A model generated the notes under the pieces. It was not told the DNA's origin, did no database searches, and was given only the letters and a program-made list of their open reading frames with translations. A DNA stretch of 13,917 nt from Pseudomonadota bacterium (GTDB lineage Bacteria; Desulfobacterota; Desulfobulbia; Desulfobulbales; DAOVYS01). Each line of letters starts with the position of its first letter. The first letter of the stretch is position 1. The DNA lies in assembly GCA_030635485.1 (NCBI GenBank), contig DAOVYS010000040.1, forward strand, positions 1 through 13,917. The letters run 5' to 3'. The position numbers and the translations under genes were made by a program. Below, one piece after another: positions 7,748-13,917 of the stretch.

Positions 7748-7774
7748 TAAAAATTCTCAACAGGGGTACAACCT
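7733..7774 (-). other. valS: 42-nt divergent tract with in-frame TGA inside valS
   Basis: Between ...TTYYD and WWGHRIPAW, ValRS enzymes have 14 residues of the form W(M/L)xxIxDWCISRQL. Here there are also 14 codons, but they read RLYPC, stop, EFLMSLHV. Only the Ser is kept. Length and frame are exact, both flanks are well conserved, and many differences are explicable by one base (Trp to Arg, Ile to Met, Asp to Glu, Gln to His, Arg to stop). The tract looks like dense local substitution rather than a frameshift. It could be real decay, mutagenic repair, or a bad assembly consensus. Confidence 0.8.
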
Positions 7775-8989
7775 GTCATAATAGGTAGTTTCCCATGATT
7801 TGGGATGGATCCTGATCTCACCGTTCTTAACCGCGCTGATCGCCTTTTCAGCGAGCGGCTTTACCTTTACAAACCACTGTTTGGAAAGATAAGGTTCAAC
7901 AACAGTATGACAACGGTAGCAATGGCCCACGCCGTGCTGGTAATCCTCAACACCTTCAAGAAGTCCCAGTTCTTTAAGATCTTCAACAATCCGTTTCCTG
8001 CACTCGAACCGGTCAAGCCCCAAATAGGCCTCTCCCGCCTCATCATTCATGCATCCGTTATCATCTATGACCTTTCTGGATGGAAGATCATGACGCCTGC
8101 CGATCTCAAAATCATTCACGTCGTGCGCAGGCGTCACCTTAAGCGCGCCTGTTCCAAACTCCCTTTCCACGTACGAATCAAAGACAATGGGAATCTTTAT
8201 GTTCAGAATCGGCAAAATAACGGATTTCTCGGCAAGGTTGTTAAATCGTTCGTCATCCGGATGCACGGCAACGGCCGTATCTCCAAGCATTGTTTCCGGA
8301 CGGGTCGTGGCCACCACCAGATAACCGTTGCCCGAGCTGAAAGGGTAGCGGATATTGTAAAGTTTGCCGTCCGTTGGTTCATGCTCCACCTCAAGATCAG
8401 CAAGCGCGGTATGACATCTGGGGCACCAGTTGATAATGTAATCGCCCTTGTAAATCAATCCCTCATCATAGAGACGGGCAAAGACCTCACGAACCGCGCG
8501 CGACAGACCCTTGTCCATTGTGAACCGTTCTCTGTCCCAATCACACGATGCCCCCAGCCTTTTGAGCTGGTTTATAATCTGACCGCCGGATTCCTCGCGC
8601 CATTTCCAGACCCTTTCAATGAATTCCTTTCGCCCGATCTCATGCCTGCTAGTTCCATCCTGGGCCAGCTGACGCTCTACCACGTTCTGGGTGGCGATTC
8701 CGGCATGATCTGTTCCGGGAAGCCAGAGCGTGTTCATCCCCTGCATCCTCCGGAACCTGACCAGGATATCCTGCAGGGTGTTATTCAACGCATGGCCCAC
8801 ATGCAGAACGCCCGTAACGTTGGGCGGCGGAATAACTATGCAGAATGAGGGCTTATCTTCATCCAGGGTGGCCTTGAACTTCTTCTGCTCCTCCCAGACC
8901 CTGTACCATTTCTGTTCCACGCTTTTAAATTCATAAGCCTTGGCAAGATCCTGGGGTGTCGATGTAGTTGTTTCGTTATCTTGTTTCAT
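7757..8989 (-). CDS. valS: Valyl-tRNA synthetase, N-terminal part ending at in-frame TGA
   Basis: 410 codons covering the first half of ValRS, which charges tRNA-Val with valine and edits mischarged threonine. The HIGH-type signature HVGH is at 63-66, after PPPNVTG. PGTDHAGIATQ is at 91-101. Zinc-type CPRCH (189-193) and CYRCH (357-361) are present. The CP1 editing domain has ATTRPETMLGDTAV (227-240) and GTGALKVTPAHD (279-290). All expected motifs are present up to SWETTYYD; the frame then departs from the family and stops at TGA 7757-7759. ValRS is normally essential and about 880-950 residues, so 410 residues alone cannot aminoacylate, lacking KMSKS and the anticodon domain. ATG 8989 is the only Met at the expected N-terminus and has no clear Shine-Dalgarno. 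It lies 219 nt downstream of the ABC-F gene, with repeat DNA between. Confidence 0.9.
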   Translation of the reverse strand: MKQDNETTTSTPQDLAKAYEFKSVEQKWYRVWEEQKKFKATLDEDKPSFCIVIPPPNVTGVLHVGHALNNTLQDILVRFRRMQGMNTLWLPGTDHAGIATQNVVERQLAQDGTSRHEIGRKEFIERVWKWREESGGQIINQLKRLGASCDWDRERFTMDKGLSRAVREVFARLYDEGLIYKGDYIINWCPRCHTALADLEVEHEPTDGKLYNIRYPFSSGNGYLVVATTRPETMLGDTAVAVHPDDERFNNLAEKSVILPILNIKIPIVFDSYVEREFGTGALKVTPAHDVNDFEIGRRHDLPSRKVIDDNGCMNDEAGEAYLGLDRFECRKRIVEDLKELGLLEGVEDYQHGVGHCYRCHTVVEPYLSKQWFVKVKPLAEKAISAVKNGEIRIHPKSWETTYYDRLYPC

Positions 8990-9021
8990 GGATTTAGTAG
9001 TTAAGTGGTTATAAGTACTGA

Positions 9022-9129
9022 GTAGGGTGAGCTATGCCCACCGATTAAGCCATTGTTCAACCGAAAAAGGTGGGCACAGCCCACCCTACATAATCGCCCA
9101 TGAAATTTGTAGGATGGGCTGTGCCCACC
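9022..9129. repeat. Three 21-bp GTAGGGTGGGC-type palindromic repeats
   Basis: Units lie at 9022-9042 (plus), 9069-9089 (minus) and 9109-9129 (plus), with consensus GTAGGGTGGGCTGTGCCCAC plus a final C. Each is an interrupted palindrome (GGTGGGC-TGT-GCCCACC). Units 1 and 2 match at 19 of 21 positions as an inverted pair and could form a larger hairpin. They fill the 219-nt gap between the ABC-F and valS genes. A more diverged fourth copy is at 364-384. They look REP-like. In this place they could also limit or process transcription between abcF and valS. No valS promoter could be identified with confidence around them. Confidence 0.75.
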
Positions 9130-9208
9130 TTGATGACGTCAGCCATACTCGCAAATTCAATTGTCATGAACTATTAGTGGTTGAGAATAATGTTAAATTT
9201 ACTCCGGG

Positions 9209-9388
9209 TCAAGTAGCTATTTGCCGAAACTCGGCCTCAATCTTCTCAACGCCGGCCTGTCCCTCCTCCCATTTCAGGTAGTTTCTTTCCAGACGTCTTT
9301 CAGTTGCAGCGTATTCCCGGCTCCGTTCCGCAAAGGCCTCTGCGTTGCTGTAGAGATCAGGGTCTGCCATTATCCGTTCAAATTCCGC
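9209..9388 (-). pseudogene. Out-of-frame C-terminal extension of the ABC-F gene
   Basis: From the GCG codon at 9388 down to TGA at 9209-9211 there are 59 codons in a frame different from the upstream ABC-F gene. They read AEFERIMADPDLYSN, then AERSREYAATERRLERNYLKW. This is the familiar charged coiled-coil C-terminal extension of Uup/YdiF-type ABC-F proteins, including the 'DPDLYSN' turn. It has no start signal of its own. Joining it to the upstream frame after QKK would give a 660-residue protein, a normal length for the family. Confidence 0.8.
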
Positions 9389-11192
9389 TTTTTTTTTGCT
9401 CCAGACTCTCGATCTCACCTTCAACCTTTTTGACTATATCCTGAAAGGGTTTTAAGCGGCGGCTTTTCTTCTGCCTGATCTTTGCCAGCGCCTGTCTGGC
9501 CTCCTTGCCCCTTGACCCGGATGAATTCTTTTTCTCTCCCCTGCCTTGCTTTTGACAACTCTCATCCTTTTCTTCCAGAAAAGCCATCTTGCCTTTCCTG
9601 TACAGATAATAGCTCAAATTCCCTTCAAAAAGCGTTGTCTTACCCTCCTTTATCTCAAGAACCTTATTTACAAAAGCATCTAAAAAGTAACGGTTATGGG
9701 AAACCACAATAATGGATCCATCATACTGAGCCAGTGCGTCCTGCAGAATCTCCTGAGACATCATATCAAGATGGTTGGTAGGCTCATCCATGATCAGCAG
9801 GTTGGCAGGGGATGCTATCATTTTGGCAAGTGCCAGTCTGCTCTTTTCCCCACCGGACAGGACCATTACCTTCTTGTCCACATCATCACCCTGAAACAGA
9901 AAGGCCCCAAGCAGGGAACGGACCTGGGTAACAGTCTTGTCCACATTAACCATATTCATGGTTTCAAGGAGAGTGAACCGGGGATCCAGATCCTGTGCCT
10001 GATGCTGGCCGAAATATGAGAGTCTGACATTATGCCCCAGCCGGATCTTACCGCCCGTAGGCTTTATCAGTCCTGCAAGGAGTTTTACAAAAGTCGATTT
10101 GCCGGCCCCATTTACTCCCACAACGGCCATTTTGTCGCCGCGGTTCAATTCAAATGTGATATCCTGAAACACCTTAAGCGCGTCATACTCCTTTTTGAGA
10201 CGGGCGATCTCAACAACAAGCCGGCCGCACGTCGCGGCCGGCGGGAACCGGAATGATATCTTCCTCTCCGTATCCTCAAGTTCAACAACATCCATCTTTT
10301 CGAGCTGTTTCACGCGGCTCTGGACCTGTTTGGCCTTGGTCGACTTTGCGCGGAACCGTTGTATAAAACGGGTGGTCTGCTGGATCATTGCCTGCTGGTT
10401 TGCATACGCAGCACGCTGTACCTGGAGGCGGATCTCCTTTTCCTCCACATAGTTGGAATAGTTGCCCTTGTAGACCGTGAGCCTGCCCAGACTCAATTCC
10501 CAGGTTTTAGTCGTAAGATTGTCCAGAAAAGCGCGGTCATGTGAGATGATCGCCAGGCTGCCTTCATAGGATTTCAAAAATTCCTCAACCCATGTGAGAG
10601 ACTCGATATCCAGATGGTTGGTCGGCTCATCAAGCAGAAGTATGGAGGGTCGGGCAAGCAAATGTTTGGCCAGGAGCAGCCGCATCAGCCAGCCGCCTGA
10701 GAATGTTCTGCATTCCCTGTCAAGGTCACACTCCTTAAATCCCAACCCTGCCAGGACCTTTTCGACCTGGGACCTGATCCGGAAGATATCCGTCCGGTCG
10801 ACCAAATGCTGAAGTTCACCCTGCTGCTTAAGAAGTCCTGGAAATTCCGGAGAATCCGGATCAACTTCACTCAGTCGCGAATTTATCTCATCAAGCTCGC
10901 TTTTAAGGGAAAGAATCCCGGAAAATGCGCTCTCCGCCTCTTTATAAAGTGTTCGGCAGGAAGTAACCGAGGAGGTCTCCTGGGGAAGGTAGCCCACCTT
11001 TGTCAACTTTGCCCGTGTAACAATTCCATGATCGGTTTCAGTGATCCCGGCCATGATCTTTAAAAGCGTGGACTTCCCGGCCCCGTTCACACCGACCAGT
11101 CCGATCCTGTCCCTGGGATGAACACGGACGGAAACATCCCTGAAAAGATGCTTCTTTCCGTATTGAATATTCAGTTTATTGATTGATAGCAT
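9378..11192 (-). CDS. ABC-F family ATPase (Uup/YdiF-like), tail out of frame
   Basis: 604 residues as read, with two ABC ATPase domains and no membrane segments, so an ABC-F protein. Members act on the ribosome, in translation rescue or antibiotic protection, or in DNA-related roles (Uup). Domain 1: Walker A GVNGAGKST at 34-42, signature FSGGW at 164-168, DEPTNHLD at 188-195, switch His in IISHDR. The basic interdomain linker (about 245-310, with RFRAKSTKAKQVQSR) is the segment that reaches toward the P-site tRNA in characterised relatives. Domain 2: Walker A GVNGAGKST at 359-367, LSGGE at 445-449, DEPTNHLD at 469-476. All catalytic residues are intact. The coiled-coil tail (59 residues) is displaced by an A9 run, so the product ends at KSGI unless slippage restores it. 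The start at ATG 11192 has a weak ribosome-binding site and lies 25 nt after the HPt gene, so the two are probably co-transcribed. Subfamily assignment is uncertain. Confidence 0.93.
   Translation of the reverse strand: MLSINKLNIQYGKKHLFRDVSVRVHPRDRIGLVGVNGAGKSTLLKIMAGITETDHGIVTRAKLTKVGYLPQETSSVTSCRTLYKEAESAFSGILSLKSELDEINSRLSEVDPDSPEFPGLLKQQGELQHLVDRTDIFRIRSQVEKVLAGLGFKECDLDRECRTFSGGWLMRLLLAKHLLARPSILLLDEPTNHLDIESLTWVEEFLKSYEGSLAIISHDRAFLDNLTTKTWELSLGRLTVYKGNYSNYVEEKEIRLQVQRAAYANQQAMIQQTTRFIQRFRAKSTKAKQVQSRVKQLEKMDVVELEDTERKISFRFPPAATCGRLVVEIARLKKEYDALKVFQDITFELNRGDKMAVVGVNGAGKSTFVKLLAGLIKPTGGKIRLGHNVRLSYFGQHQAQDLDPRFTLLETMNMVNVDKTVTQVRSLLGAFLFQGDDVDKKVMVLSGGEKSRLALAKMIASPANLLIMDEPTNHLDMMSQEILQDALAQYDGSIIVVSHNRYFLDAFVNKVLEIKEGKTTLFEGNLSYYLYRKGKMAFLEEKDESCQKQGRGEKKNSSGSRGKEARQALAKIRQKKSRRLKPFQDIVKKVEGEIESLEQKKSGI
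9389..9397 (-). repeat. A9 run at the ABC-F frameshift
   Basis: Nine T on the plus strand, nine A in the coding sense. With nine A the frame reads Gln-Lys-Lys-Ser-Gly-Ile-stop. With eight it reads Gln-Lys-Lys-Ala-Glu-Phe and continues through the conserved tail. The run is therefore the exact point of frame loss. It is also a classic site for polymerase slippage or sequencing length error. Confidence 0.85.
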
Positions 11193-11217
11193 GTTATCCG
11201 TATCATATGGTAACTTA

Positions 11218-11541
11218 TCAAAACTCTATTTCCTTCAGTTTATCAAATTGGCCCAGAAGTTCAGGCATGAGCGAAACCGCCTCCGTTGTATCCCCTCCCT
11301 TTGCAGCCTTTTCAATACGCAAGGCTACATCCTGGAGCGGTAATGCGCTGAAGTTGCCTGCAGCGCCCTTGATGGAATGTGCATGGTTGCCTGCTCCGGC
11401 CGCATCGCCCTTTTCCAGGGCCTCTTTAAGGGCATTGATATCTTTTTGCGTGCTGTGGAAAAAACTTTTCACAAGCTCCTTCAGCAGATCCTCATCTCCC
11501 ATAATACGTTTAAGCATGGCGTTCCTGTCAAATACCTTCAT
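11218..11541 (-). CDS. HPt (histidine phosphotransfer) domain protein
   Basis: A 107-residue single-domain HPt protein. The four-helix core carries HAHSIKGAAGNFSA, with the phospho-accepting His55 followed by Lys58-Gly59, and a LEKAAK-like helix afterward (RIEKAAKGG). It should shuttle phosphate between receiver domains in a phosphorelay. ATG 11541 is preceded by GTGAGG at about 5 nt, a usable ribosome-binding site. The opening FDRNAMLKRIMGDEDLL is typical of the linker-plus-HPt at the end of large hybrid kinases. The gene is also in the same frame as the truncated Cache sensor upstream (stop 27 codons before). It may therefore be the surviving C-terminus of a broken hybrid kinase, though it can still be a functional stand-alone HPt. 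It heads the abcF gene by 25 nt. No hybrid kinase or receiver is in the window. Confidence 0.88.
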   Translation of the reverse strand: MKVFDRNAMLKRIMGDEDLLKELVKSFFHSTQKDINALKEALEKGDAAGAGNHAHSIKGAAGNFSALPLQDVALRIEKAAKGGDTTEAVSLMPELLGQFDKLKEIEF

Positions 11542-11622
11542 AAATACCTCACCCCGCTTTTTGCCCCGTTTTCAGACCCTGCGGTCTTCATCGGCTGCTG
11601 TTTCAGCATCCTTATATGCCCT

Positions 11623-11949
11623 TTATATACCTGACACATGCGGGTTATTAATCAGGATTATGCGTAGGATATCCATCACCCTGTCGCGGTCAAGGTCAAA
11701 TCTGACAGACTCATACTTTACCCCTGACAGGATATTTGCCAGTGTTCGCGCTGTTTCAAAAGTACGTTCCAGTTCAGATTCAATTACGGCAGCCTGGCCT
11801 CCGGCCCGCACAACAGTCTCCTTGGTTACAGCATCCATCGCATTATTTCGCATGTATAGAGTTGCAATGGTTGTGATGACAACTGCTGTTACCAAAACAC
11901 AGAGGCCTGTGCCGAAACCTATTTTTGTCTGGATGGATTTGAAATTCAC
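11623..11949 (-). pseudogene. Truncated N-terminus of a Cache-type membrane sensor
   Basis: 108 codons from GTG 11949, with AAGGA about 7 nt upstream, so the native start appears preserved. One transmembrane helix (about residues 7-31) leads into the first part of a periplasmic Cache sensor (AVIESELERTFETARTLANIL, then a helix ending INNPHVSGI). In intact Cache kinases and chemoreceptors the next residues run on into 'Y..WEPN' and a further 200 or more residues. Here TAA (11623-11625) follows immediately. Sixteen more open codons (RAYKDAETAADEDRRV) and a TGA then precede the HPt ATG in the same frame. This looks like the front of a hybrid histidine kinase whose middle was deleted, with the HPt as its back end. 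A small membrane protein of its own is less likely. Confidence 0.7.
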
Positions 11950-12024
11950 TATTCATCCTTTGAGCTTGAAAAATAAAAAAATTATGGGTAATTACTCCAT
12001 CTGATACTGCTGAAAAATAGTACC

Positions 12025-12075
12025 ATCATTAATGATACATGAAATTCGGGTTTCTCTCAACGTCAATGTCGACAT
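12025..12075. promoter_or_regulatory. Two perfect palindromes in a divergent promoter region
   Basis: The 177-nt gap between the minus-strand truncated sensor and the plus-strand methyltransferase contains ATCATTAATGAT (12025-12036, perfect 12-bp palindrome) and ATGTCGACAT (12066-12075, perfect 10-bp palindrome). Symmetric sites in a divergent intergenic region are candidate operators. I could not place convincing promoter hexamers around them. No regulator gene is nearby. Confidence 0.3.
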
Positions 12076-12126
12076 AAGTTGCTATCCTGCCGCAGGAAGC
12101 TGTAACATCCGGGACACCCCCCAGCC

Positions 12127-12798
12127 ATGACTATTAAATCTGAAAAATTCTGGAAAAAAGCTGCCCTGGTCTTTCATGAAAAGGCATCCGAGTATGATGG
12201 CTGGTTTGACCACAGTCTGCTATTCGACATTGAACTCGCGGGATTGCGTGATTTAAAGACCATACAGGCTGAGCCCAGGTTTGAAATAGGGGTCGGGCCG
12301 GGAAGATTTGCCGAGGCGCTTTGTGTAAAAGCGGGTCTGGATCCGGCATTTGGACCGATTAAACTCGCAAGAAAACGGGGTGTGACCGCATGTCAGGCTA
12401 TCGGCGAAATGCTGCCTGTAAAAACAAAAAGCCTGGGCTCCATTTTTCTTCTATTCACGCTCTGTTTCCTTGAACATCCGGACAAAGTGCTGTTGGAATG
12501 TTACCGGACGTTAAAAATCGGCGGACATCTGATATTGGGCACAATTCCGGCGACCAGTACATGGGGCAAGATGCTTGTCGCGAAAAAGAAAGAGAATCAC
12601 CCGTTCTACCGATACGCCCGGTTCTATAATCCGGGGGATGTAAAATCAATGCTCCAGGATGCCGGTCTTAAAATCGTTGAGACCAGATCCACCCTGTTCC
12701 AGCCGCCCGATTCATTAACTGAGATGGAATCTTCCTGCAAGGGAATACATAATGATGCGGGTTTGGTAATTTTTGTGGCTGAAAGAGGCAAATGCTGA
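12127..12798 (+). CDS. Class I SAM-dependent methyltransferase
   Basis: A 223-residue soluble methyltransferase of the Methyltransf_11 type. Motif I is FEIGVGPGRFAEAL (52-65), the SAM-binding glycine loop. It is followed by the ribose-binding acidic residue Asp72 in GLDPA, a GVTACQAIGEMLPV segment (85-98), FLEHP (114-118) at the end of strand 4, and LKIGGHLILGTIP (129-141) as the post-motif strand. The substrate cannot be read from the sequence; the aromatic YRYARFYNP (161-169) probably lines the acceptor site. ATG 12127 is the only candidate start, since TAA at 12103-12105 closes the frame upstream; its ribosome-binding site is poor. The end overlaps the next gene by 7 nt (ATGCTGA), which implies translational coupling and a shared pathway with the spermidine-synthase-like protein. 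Confidence 0.88.
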   Translation: MTIKSEKFWKKAALVFHEKASEYDGWFDHSLLFDIELAGLRDLKTIQAEPRFEIGVGPGRFAEALCVKAGLDPAFGPIKLARKRGVTACQAIGEMLPVKTKSLGSIFLLFTLCFLEHPDKVLLECYRTLKIGGHLILGTIPATSTWGKMLVAKKKENHPFYRYARFYNPGDVKSMLQDAGLKIVETRSTLFQPPDSLTEMESSCKGIHNDAGLVIFVAERGKC

Positions 12799-13917
12799 AA
12801 ATGGCTGCCAAACAATCCGCGGAAAGCATTGTAATATATATCAGCATGTTCGTAATGGGCGGCTGCGGGCTGGCGTATGAATATACGATGAGCCGGGTCG
12901 CGTCCGACCTGCTCGGCAATTCGGTCAGGCAGTGGGCTATCATAATCGGCGTGATGATGTTCTTTATGGGCATTGGTTCGGATGCTCAGAAATATCTAAA
13001 AGAAAGCCGGCTCATTGACAAATTTATCCTTGCAGAAATAGTCCTCGGTCTGCTCGGTGGATTCGGCCCCATTGCAATGATGTACACGTTCGGCGTATAT
13101 CCGAATTATTATATCCTGGTCCAGTATGCGTTTATAAGCATAATAGGGCTGCTTATCGGTTTTGAGATTCCACTTCTCATCCGTATAAACCAGGCCTACA
13201 CAAGTGAACTCAAAATGAATCTGGGCGGGGTCCTGAAAATGGACTACATCGGGGCTCTTTGCGGCGCACTGGTCTGGGTCTTCCTGCTTCCCAAATTTTT
13301 CACGCTGATCGAATCCGCATTTGTTTTAGGACTTTTAAACGTAGCGGTCGGAGGTTTCACACTCTATTATTTCCGCAGGCTTGCCGAATGGAAAACAAGA
13401 CTCTCATTTTTTACCATGTGCTGTATCATCTCACTTGGCTATGGTCTTGTTATGGCCCAAAATTGGACCAGACATGCGGAACAGCACTTGTACAGAGACA
13501 GGATAATCTTTTCAGAAACCACCCCGTATCAGCACATCGTGATCACAGAATCCAGGTCCAATGACATCTATTGCTATATCAACGGGCATCTCCAATTCAG
13601 CAGCGCAGACGAATTTATATACCACGAAAACCTGATCCACCCAGCATTTTCGATTGCGCCACGACACAAAAAGGTGCTGATCTTAGGCGGCGGCGACGGC
13701 ATGGCATTGCGTGAGGTGCTGAAGTATCAGGACGTGGAATCGGTTGTTCTGTGCGACATCGATCCGATGATGACCCAACTCGCGAGGGATAACAGCTATT
13801 TCACCAAACTGAACAATAACAGTCTGACAGACAGCAGGCTGACTGTCATACAAAATCATGCTCTTGACGAATCCGGAGAAGAGCGCCTTCTCGTGTCCGA
13901 CCAGAGAACAAGGTTTC
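12792..13917 (+). CDS. Membrane spermidine-synthase-like protein, 3' end outside window
   Basis: 375 codons are visible before the window ends with the frame still open. About seven hydrophobic helices (roughly residues 12-32, 46-62, 78-98, 107-130, 152-170, 174-193, 204-222) precede a soluble SpeE-like domain. That domain shows YQHIVI (246-251), INGHLQFSSADEFIYHENLIHP (263 onward), the nucleotide loop LILGGGDGMALREVL (296-310) and CDIDP (321-325). In SpeE this fold transfers an aminopropyl group from decarboxylated SAM to putrescine. The membrane-anchored branch is often annotated that way without proof, and may act on another substrate. After DSRLTVIQ the usual DA-type active-site segment reads NHALDESGEE, so the catalytic pocket deserves checking. 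Start codons ATG 12792 and ATG 12801 are both possible; 12792 overlaps the methyltransferase stop. Spacing from GAGG (12785-12788) is 3 and 12 nt respectively, so neither is ideal. Confidence 0.85.
   Translation, partial: MLKMAAKQSAESIVIYISMFVMGGCGLAYEYTMSRVASDLLGNSVRQWAIIIGVMMFFMGIGSDAQKYLKESRLIDKFILAEIVLGLLGGFGPIAMMYTFGVYPNYYILVQYAFISIIGLLIGFEIPLLIRINQAYTSELKMNLGGVLKMDYIGALCGALVWVFLLPKFFTLIESAFVLGLLNVAVGGFTLYYFRRLAEWKTRLSFFTMCCIISLGYGLVMAQNWTRHAEQHLYRDRIIFSETTPYQHIVITESRSNDIYCYINGHLQFSSADEFIYHENLIHPAFSIAPRHKKVLILGGGDGMALREVLKYQDVESVVLCDIDPMMTQLARDNSYFTKLNNNSLTDSRLTVIQNHALDESGEERLLVSDQRTRF

Noticed and set aside
7757..7759. TGA in valS as a selenocysteine codon
   Set aside because: The aligned residue in ValRS is Arg or Gln, not Cys. 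The neighbouring motif is also lost, and no SECIS-like hairpin was evident downstream. Another gene here (1020-3065) uses TGA as a normal stop.
7805..8848. 347-codon plus-strand open frame antisense to valS
   Set aside because: It is long, but it is opposite the well-conserved first half of ValRS, has no recognisable domains, and mirrors the codon bias of the real gene.
11183..12004. 273-codon plus-strand Ser/Arg-rich frame
   Set aside because: It is antisense to the HPt gene and the Cache sensor. The Ser/Arg-rich composition is typical of a reverse-strand shadow.

Overview
The window most likely comes from a Gram-negative bacterium of the Desulfobacterota (deltaproteobacterial) type. This is an inference from gene style: an HDOD-GAF-GGDEF protein, Cache-type sensor kinases, a CheX-like protein next to valS, and a membrane-anchored spermidine-synthase-like protein. 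No rRNA or other marker is present to confirm it. No tRNA, rRNA, CRISPR array, insertion sequence or phage gene was seen.

Layout. Positions 1-421 hold no convincing gene. They carry a long imperfect inverted repeat (126-352) built on four AGCCCTGAAAGGGC-type boxes, plus one copy of a GTAGGGTGGGC-type palindrome (364-384). Positions 422-3065 (minus) hold a small protein of unknown function downstream of a probable diguanylate cyclase with HDOD and GAF domains. A divergent regulatory region (3066-3451) has a good sigma70-like promoter and a C9 tract. It leads into a plus-strand membrane histidine kinase (3452-5653) with no adjacent response regulator.

The kinase converges on a minus-strand block read from 11949 down to 5745: a truncated Cache sensor, a stand-alone HPt protein, an ABC-F ATPase, valyl-tRNA synthetase and a CheX-like protein. 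The convergence point is an inverted pair of 7-bp tandem arrays (5633-5760), and these arrays contain the stop codons of both convergent genes. At the right end, a class I methyltransferase (12127-12798) overlaps by 7 nt a membrane spermidine-synthase-like gene that runs off the window.

The most striking feature is that three genes in the minus-strand block are broken. valS has an in-frame TGA inside a 42-nt tract (7733-7774). In that tract the near-universal 'DWCISRQ' motif of ValRS is lost, although length and frame are preserved. The ABC-F gene loses its conserved C-terminal extension through one extra A in an A9 run. A Cache sensor stops after 108 residues and lies in the same frame as the HPt gene, as if the middle of a hybrid kinase had been deleted. 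These may be real decay, recoding, split-gene or slippage events, or consensus errors in the assembly. Raw reads would decide. I saw no clearly new multi-gene system; the oddities above are the best leads.
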